Source of the DNA: DASPSM01 sp036008465
GTDB taxonomy: Bacteria; Planctomycetota; Planctomycetia; Planctomycetales; Planctomycetaceae
Reading direction: 5' to 3'
DNA length: 64,000 nucleotides
Assembly (NCBI GenBank): GCA_036008465.1
Contig: DASYNP010000091.1
Location: 96,736-160,735, forward strand
The position numbers and the translations under genes are program-made. Each line of letters begins with the position of its first letter. The stretch's first letter is position 1. Under the pieces are notes generated by a model. The model worked only from the letters and a program-made list of their open reading frames with translations, ran no database searches and was not told the DNA's origin. Shown piece after piece: positions 60,367 to 64,000 of this stretch.

Positions 60367-61335
60367 ATGACCGAGCGGCAAAAATTTGAATGCCCGTTTC
60401 GCCTGGCCGGACGTCGCGTCTGGGTGGCCGGGCATGGCGGCATGGTCGGCCAGGCGCTGGTGAGGCGGCTGCAGAGGGAAGGCTGCGAGATTCTGACGGC
60501 CGATCGAAAGGCGGTCGATCTTCGCCGGCAGCGCGAAACGGAAGCGTGGATCGAGGCGAACCGACCCGACGCGATCTTTCTGGCCGCCGCCAAGGTGGGA
60601 GGCATTCTCGCCAACGACACCCGCCCGGCCGAATTCCTCTACGACAACCTGCTGATCCAGGCCAACGTGATCGATGCGGCGTGGCGCTGTGGCGTGAAAA
60701 AGCTGCTCGCGCTGGGCTCGTCGTGCATCTACCCCAAGGAAGCCCCGCAGCCCATCCCCGAGAGCGCACTCCTGACCGGGCCGCTCGAGCCGACGAACAA
60801 GGCCTACGCGATCGCCAAGATTTCCGGATTGATGCTCTGCGAAAGCTACCGCCGCCAGTACAGGGCCGATTTCATCGCGGCGATGCCGACAAACCTCTAC
60901 GGTCCGGGCGACAATTTTGATCTCGAATCGAGCCACGTGGTTCCCGCGCTTTTGCGGAAAATCGACGACGCCAAACGACGCGCCGACACGAGCGTGACGA
61001 TCTGGGGCACGGGCCTTCCGCGGCGCGAGTTCTTGCACGTCGACGACTGCGCCGACGCGCTCGTGCATTTGATGACGCATTACTCAGCCGACGAGCATGT
61101 CAACGTTGGCACAGGCGCCGACATCGCGATCTGCGATCTCGCCCAGTTGATCGCAAAAGTTGTGGGCTACGAGGGCGGTTTCGTCTTCGACACCTCGCGC
61201 CCCGATGGAACGCTCCTCAAGCGACTCGACGTTCGCCGGATCAATGAGCTGGGCTGGAAAGCCACCGTGGACCTCGAAACAGGTCTGCGGCAAACCTACG
61301 ACTGGTATCGCAATCACCGCGACGCGGAGAAATGA
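60367..61335 (+). CDS. fcl: GDP-L-fucose synthase
   Basis: Fcl (WcaG) epimerises and reduces GDP-4-keto-6-deoxymannose to GDP-L-fucose with NADPH. The 322-residue short-chain dehydrogenase has WVAGHGGMVGQAL near the N-terminus, DAIFLAAAKVGGILANDTRPAEFLYDNLLIQANVIDAAW, LGSSCIYPKEAPQPIPE, and the Tyr/Lys of NKAYAIAKISG. It also has NLYGPGDNFD and WGTGLPRREFLHVDDCADA. The first ten residues are an unconserved extension. The ATG comes two bases after the gmd stop. Downstream is a degenerate copy of the palindromic-repeat word GGTGGCACGGCT. Confidence 0.97.
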   Translation: MTERQKFECPFRLAGRRVWVAGHGGMVGQALVRRLQREGCEILTADRKAVDLRRQRETEAWIEANRPDAIFLAAAKVGGILANDTRPAEFLYDNLLIQANVIDAAWRCGVKKLLALGSSCIYPKEAPQPIPESALLTGPLEPTNKAYAIAKISGLMLCESYRRQYRADFIAAMPTNLYGPGDNFDLESSHVVPALLRKIDDAKRRADTSVTIWGTGLPRREFLHVDDCADALVHLMTHYSADEHVNVGTGADIAICDLAQLIAKVVGYEGGFVFDTSRPDGTLLKRLDVRRINELGWKATVDLETGLRQTYDWYRNHRDAEK

Positions 61336-61385
61336 AACCTCGGGTGGCACGGCTCGACTGAGCTCGCCGAAGTCTGGCGGCTCCA

Positions 61386-61838
61386 CTAATCCCCGCAGCC
61401 GCACTCGAAGTTCATCGCCGTTTGCAACAGGCGCGTTTCGTGGCGGCGATGAGCCGTCAGGCGGTTCATCCATTGCCGCACGGCTGAATTCACTCGCATC
61501 GCGTCGCGCTCGTAGGGACCAGCCGTTTCGAGGCGATCTCGCAGAGCTTGGAGCGAGAGCACCAGCAGCCGTTGCTCGTTCTGCAAATCCTCGACGTGCC
61601 GATACCAGCTCGGATATTCGTCGAGGACCTCGTTGAGGTAGCCGCTCGATTCCTTGAGAGCCATCTGACGCGGCAAGGTTTCCAAGAGAGCGTCGAGAAC
61701 GGCCACAAGCCAGCGACGCGTGTACTGATCGGCCGGCTCCTCGATCAGATCGCGAAGATCGCCGAGAAGAATGTATTCCAGGGCCGTGTAGTCTTCGAGA
61801 CTTTCGCAGGCTGCCGGGTCGAAGTGGATGCGGTCCAT
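61386..61838 (-). CDS. Conserved-looking small helical protein with CGCGD tail
   Basis: A 150-residue protein of unrecognised family. It is mostly helical: LEDYTALEYILLGDLRDLIEEPADQYTRRWLVAVLDALLETLPRQMALK, SGYLNEVLDEYPSWYRHVEDLQNEQRLLVLSLQALRDRLE and VRQWMNRLTAHRRHETRLLQTAMNF. It ends in CGCGD. The many His/Glu pairs are a little like a hemerythrin-type helical bundle, but this is weak. The start is placed at ATG 61838, because GGAGGT lies ahead; a longer frame goes to 62078 but lacks folded features. Cytoplasmic; function unknown. Confidence 0.7.
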   Translation of the reverse strand: MDRIHFDPAACESLEDYTALEYILLGDLRDLIEEPADQYTRRWLVAVLDALLETLPRQMALKESSGYLNEVLDEYPSWYRHVEDLQNEQRLLVLSLQALRDRLETAGPYERDAMRVNSAVRQWMNRLTAHRRHETRLLQTAMNFECGCGD

Positions 61839-62145
61839 CGTGTGACCTCCTTCACTTGCAATGCCAGGATCCACCGGGCGTGTCATACCGCTGCAGTTTG
61901 CGTGCCGACGCTGCGCGTCGAACGACAAGCGGTCGCAAGCGACTCCTTTTACCCCGAGGTTGACGCTTCCAGTTGCGGACCAGCCCGAGTGAAGCAGCAG
62001 GCAGAAGTGGTCGCCGGAATTCGGCGGGAAATCGATGTCTTTACACCGTCCGGGCGACGTGCCGATGGCCTGTCGCATGCCTCCACTTTTCAGTTTACGT
62101 CCGGCAAATCAGAAGGTCAAAGAAATTCCGGCGGCCCCTCGCCCT

Positions 62146-63150
62146 TCACGTCAATTTGTAAAATTGGACCGCATTGTCGTGAAATAATCGCCTGCGGAAA
62201 TCGTGCGATCGGTTCGCCACGATCGTCTCGAGCGCAGCGAGCCACTCACGCCACGTTGCCACAGCCGTGCAGACGGGCCAGTCGCCGCCAAACAGGACGC
62301 GGCGCTCGCCAAATGTATCGAGACAGAAATTGATCGTCGGCTCGAGGTCAGCCGGCTTCCAGTGTCCCGGCCGCGCGGTTGCGACGATCCCCGAGATCTT
62401 GCAGACGACGTTGGGATGCGACGCCGCGTCGCGCATCGCCCGTTCCCACTCGCCCCGGAATTTCTTGTCGGTCGATTGGGAGTCCCAGTTTCCGCAATGG
62501 TCGACGACGAACCGCGTCTGCGGACACTTGTCGACGAGCCGCACCGCGTCGACGATTTCAGCCGGCCGCATGCAGAGGTCAAAACTCAGTCCGAGCTGGC
62601 CGAGCAGGCGGATATTTTCGACGAACTGCCGCTCGAGGCACATTCCCTTGGGCCGGTCGGGATCGTGCAGCACCATCCGCACGCCTTTGACGTACGGATT
62701 TTGCGCGTACTCCTTGATGTAGTCGCCGAACCGCTCGCTCTGGAGCGACCCGCCGATCACCGCGCCGGCCATCCGGCTTCCGGGCTGCCGGCAGAGATTG
62801 ATGACGTACTCGGCTTCGACTGTGTGCTGCTTCGGATCGCAGGCAACTTCCATGTAGACCGTCTTGACGACGTTCGCCCCGGCCGTCGCCGCGTCGTAAT
62901 CCTTGAGCAGGTAGTTGTGCGCCAGCGGCTTGCCCTTGGGCAAACTCATCCAAGGGAGACGCAGTTTGCTCAGGTCCCATAGATGCACATGCGTGTCGAC
63001 GATGGGAAGATTGTCGTTTTGCACAGGCTTCTCCGCTGCAGCTCGCAGAGCGGCCACCGAACCTGCGGCCGTCAACGCCCCGAGCGCGGCCCCGCTCGAA
63101 CGGGCGAGAAAGTCCCGGCGAGAAACGTCAGGCAACCTGGTGGGATCCAC
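62146..63150 (-). CDS. Tat-exported amidohydrolase (COG3618-like)
   Basis: A 334-residue metal-dependent hydrolase of the amidohydrolase_2 family, which includes L-fucono- and L-rhamnonolactonases. The Tat signal is SRRDFLARSSGAALGALTAAG. The metal motif is IVDTHVHLWD (HxH). Further ligands lie in VVDHCGNWD and LFGGDWPVC. Start at GTG 63150, with GGGGAG six bases ahead, which also avoids overlapping the upstream gene; longer starts at 63201 or 63219 would overlap it. Nearby gmd-fcl makes a fucose-lactone substrate tempting but unproven. Confidence 0.88.
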   Translation of the reverse strand: MDPTRLPDVSRRDFLARSSGAALGALTAAGSVAALRAAAEKPVQNDNLPIVDTHVHLWDLSKLRLPWMSLPKGKPLAHNYLLKDYDAATAGANVVKTVYMEVACDPKQHTVEAEYVINLCRQPGSRMAGAVIGGSLQSERFGDYIKEYAQNPYVKGVRMVLHDPDRPKGMCLERQFVENIRLLGQLGLSFDLCMRPAEIVDAVRLVDKCPQTRFVVDHCGNWDSQSTDKKFRGEWERAMRDAASHPNVVCKISGIVATARPGHWKPADLEPTINFCLDTFGERRVLFGGDWPVCTAVATWREWLAALETIVANRSHDFRRRLFHDNAVQFYKLT

Positions 63151-63166
63151 GAGAAACTCCCCTTGA

Positions 63167-63601
63167 TCAAAAGCCAGCGCGTTCGATTTGAGCGATGTCA
63201 TCAATCGAAATCGGACCAATTTCCGCGATTAGTCCCGGGCCCGTCGACTCGCCAGTGCCCGTCGACTCGCCTGGGCCTGTCGACTCAGTTGAAAGCAGGA
63301 CCAGCCGACCCCCTTCGCTCTTGCGATTGTCGGGATAGCCAATGTGGGCCTGGCCGCTCTTGAGCGTCACGCGAACGGCATGCGTTTCATCGACGCCGGC
63401 GAGCCCGTCGTGGACGATGCTCGGAAACCGCCCCCAGGCCCACGTCCAGAGCGTCGCCTTGGGGTCGACTTTCCCCGCAATGTCCTCCCATTCCAGCTCC
63501 GCGCGTTTCAAGTCCTTGAGCGCAGCGGCCCGGCACCAGGGCTTGAGTGTCTCCTCAATCCAGGCACGTCGGGAAGTAATCAGATCGGCAAAGCTGCTCA
63601 C
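63167..63601 (-). CDS. Hypothetical protein with ESTGPG tandem repeats
   Basis: A 144-residue protein of unrecognised family. Residues 1-100 look folded: SSFADLITSRRAWIEETLKPWCRAAALKDLKRAELEWEDIAGKVDPKATLWTWAWGRFPSIVHDGL, then GQAHIGYPDNRK. Then follow three copies of a six-residue ESTGPG unit and a short tail (EIGPISIDDIAQIERA). The start is uncertain: GTG 63601 with a GGGG site is preferred, TTG 63628 and ATG 63673 are alternatives. It lies 16 bases upstream of the amidohydrolase and is probably co-transcribed with it. Confidence 0.68.
   Translation of the reverse strand: MSSFADLITSRRAWIEETLKPWCRAAALKDLKRAELEWEDIAGKVDPKATLWTWAWGRFPSIVHDGLAGVDETHAVRVTLKSGQAHIGYPDNRKSEGGRLVLLSTESTGPGESTGTGESTGPGLIAEIGPISIDDIAQIERAGF
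63237..63290 (-). repeat. Three tandem 18-base units (GTCGACTC)
   Basis: GTCGACTC recurs at 63243, 63261 and 63279, an exact 18-base period encoding ESTGPG, ESTGTG and ESTGPG near the C-terminus of the minus-strand hypothetical. It lies between the folded part and the conserved tail. Confidence 0.85.
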
Positions 63602-64000
63602 GGATGCCCCGATCAGTTCAGTCGTCAAGCCCCTTAAGACTATACAAGGGGCAGGCTCGGCGCCCCACCGCATGACAGCGGGCGCAGGCGTCTCCGAGGA
63701 GATCCGGGAATTCGTGCAAGTACCCCAAAGGGCAATCCTGCGTCGCGGTTAAATGCCAGACGCTAAGTAAGTGCGCTCGTGTCCCGTCCCGTGCTCCTTC
63801 CCCACCGAGCCGCGCAGGAACAACAGGTCGGATCCCGAGCGCCAGTGGGTGAGAGTGAGGCTCGGATGAACGAGTCGCCGCAGGAGTTGTTGGCGAGGCG
63901 CACTTTTCCCAAACCGACGCCGGGTGCCACGGCTGAGCGGCACCCGCTCAGCCGTGGCACCCAAGCCAAAAATTGACACGAATTCCCGAAGCGCTCACGG
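63602..64000. other. Right-end region with palindromic repeat, no gene recognised
   Basis: The last 399 bases contain no supported gene. Several overlapping ORFs on both strands give low-complexity translations. The strongest feature is the perfect inverted repeat at 63922-63962. Confidence 0.5.
63922..63962. repeat. Perfect 17-bp inverted repeat of the REP-like family
   Basis: GGGTGCCACGGCTGAGC (63922-63938) is perfectly mirrored by GCTCAGCCGTGGCACCC (63946-63962) around a seven-base loop. The same word, with one or two changes, is found at 44399 and 44491-44504, and a degenerate copy follows fcl at about 61345. Confidence 0.85.

Overview
This window looks like a chromosomal segment of a planctomycete, probably Pirellulales-like. 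The evidence is its high GC content together with lineage hallmarks: two secreted proteins starting with a LEPR-XLL-type motif, a DUF1559 pseudopilin-like gene followed by a small lipoprotein, an overlapping ECF sigma factor and membrane Ser/Thr kinase pair, a SEC-C/TPR protein, a DUF1570 protein, and a redoxin-cytochrome c-copper monooxygenase-like protein. kdsA and the GDP-fucose genes gmd and fcl fit a Gram-negative-type envelope. I found no rRNA, tRNA, CRISPR array, intact insertion sequence or prophage.

Layout. 1-5.3 kb: the N-terminal part of a PDZ/multi-TM/GAF sensor protein cut by the window edge, a palindrome-rich gene-poor stretch, queD, a small CxxC membrane ORF, pncC and a secreted hypothetical. 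5.5-9.5 kb: a secreted alpha/beta-hydrolase-like protein that appears catalytically dead, facing a LEPR-XLL protein with its own terminator. 9.8-17.6 kb: DUF763 divergent from an L-lactate permease, a CxxC protein, then the ECF sigma and LRR kinase pair. 17.8-22.8 kb: a PadR regulator and serine hydrolase behind a perfect palindrome, a CxxCH membrane protein, and an aminotransferase with VanZ. 23-28.9 kb: a VWA protein, kdsA with a transglutaminase-like lipoprotein, and a lipid kinase. 29.5-34.4 kb: a 1654-residue surface protein of Ig-like repeats. 34.7-38.3 kb: a YtrA-type GntR/ABC operon with a candidate operator. 38.6-44.3 kb: an MBL hydrolase and three consecutive extracytoplasmic thioredoxin-fold genes. 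44.3-47.2 kb: palindromic repeats, a NUDIX hydrolase, and a lipoprotein with a very cysteine-rich DUF1559 protein. 47.6-56.6 kb: a sugar isomerase-like protein, a DUF1570 putative metalloprotein, ribD with a SEC-C/TPR protein, a GH10-like protein lacking its acid/base residue, and purC. 56.7-63.7 kb: a second kinase overlapping a YdeI-like gene, gmd-fcl, and an amidohydrolase with small conserved genes.

How the genes work together. Most of the window is envelope, secretion and signalling functions with scattered housekeeping genes (queD, pncC, kdsA, ribD, purC). The clearest functional units are the ECF/kinase pair, the PadR/serine hydrolase unit, the GntR/ABC operon, the DUF1559/lipoprotein pair with an attenuator-like hairpin between them, and gmd-fcl. 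I did not find an obvious new defence or mobile system. The most unusual signals are a PadR palindrome overlapping the start codon, two enzyme-fold proteins with substituted catalytic residues, the 27-cysteine pseudopilin-like protein, the zinc-ribbon/redoxin/cytochrome fusion, and two kinds of intergenic repeat.
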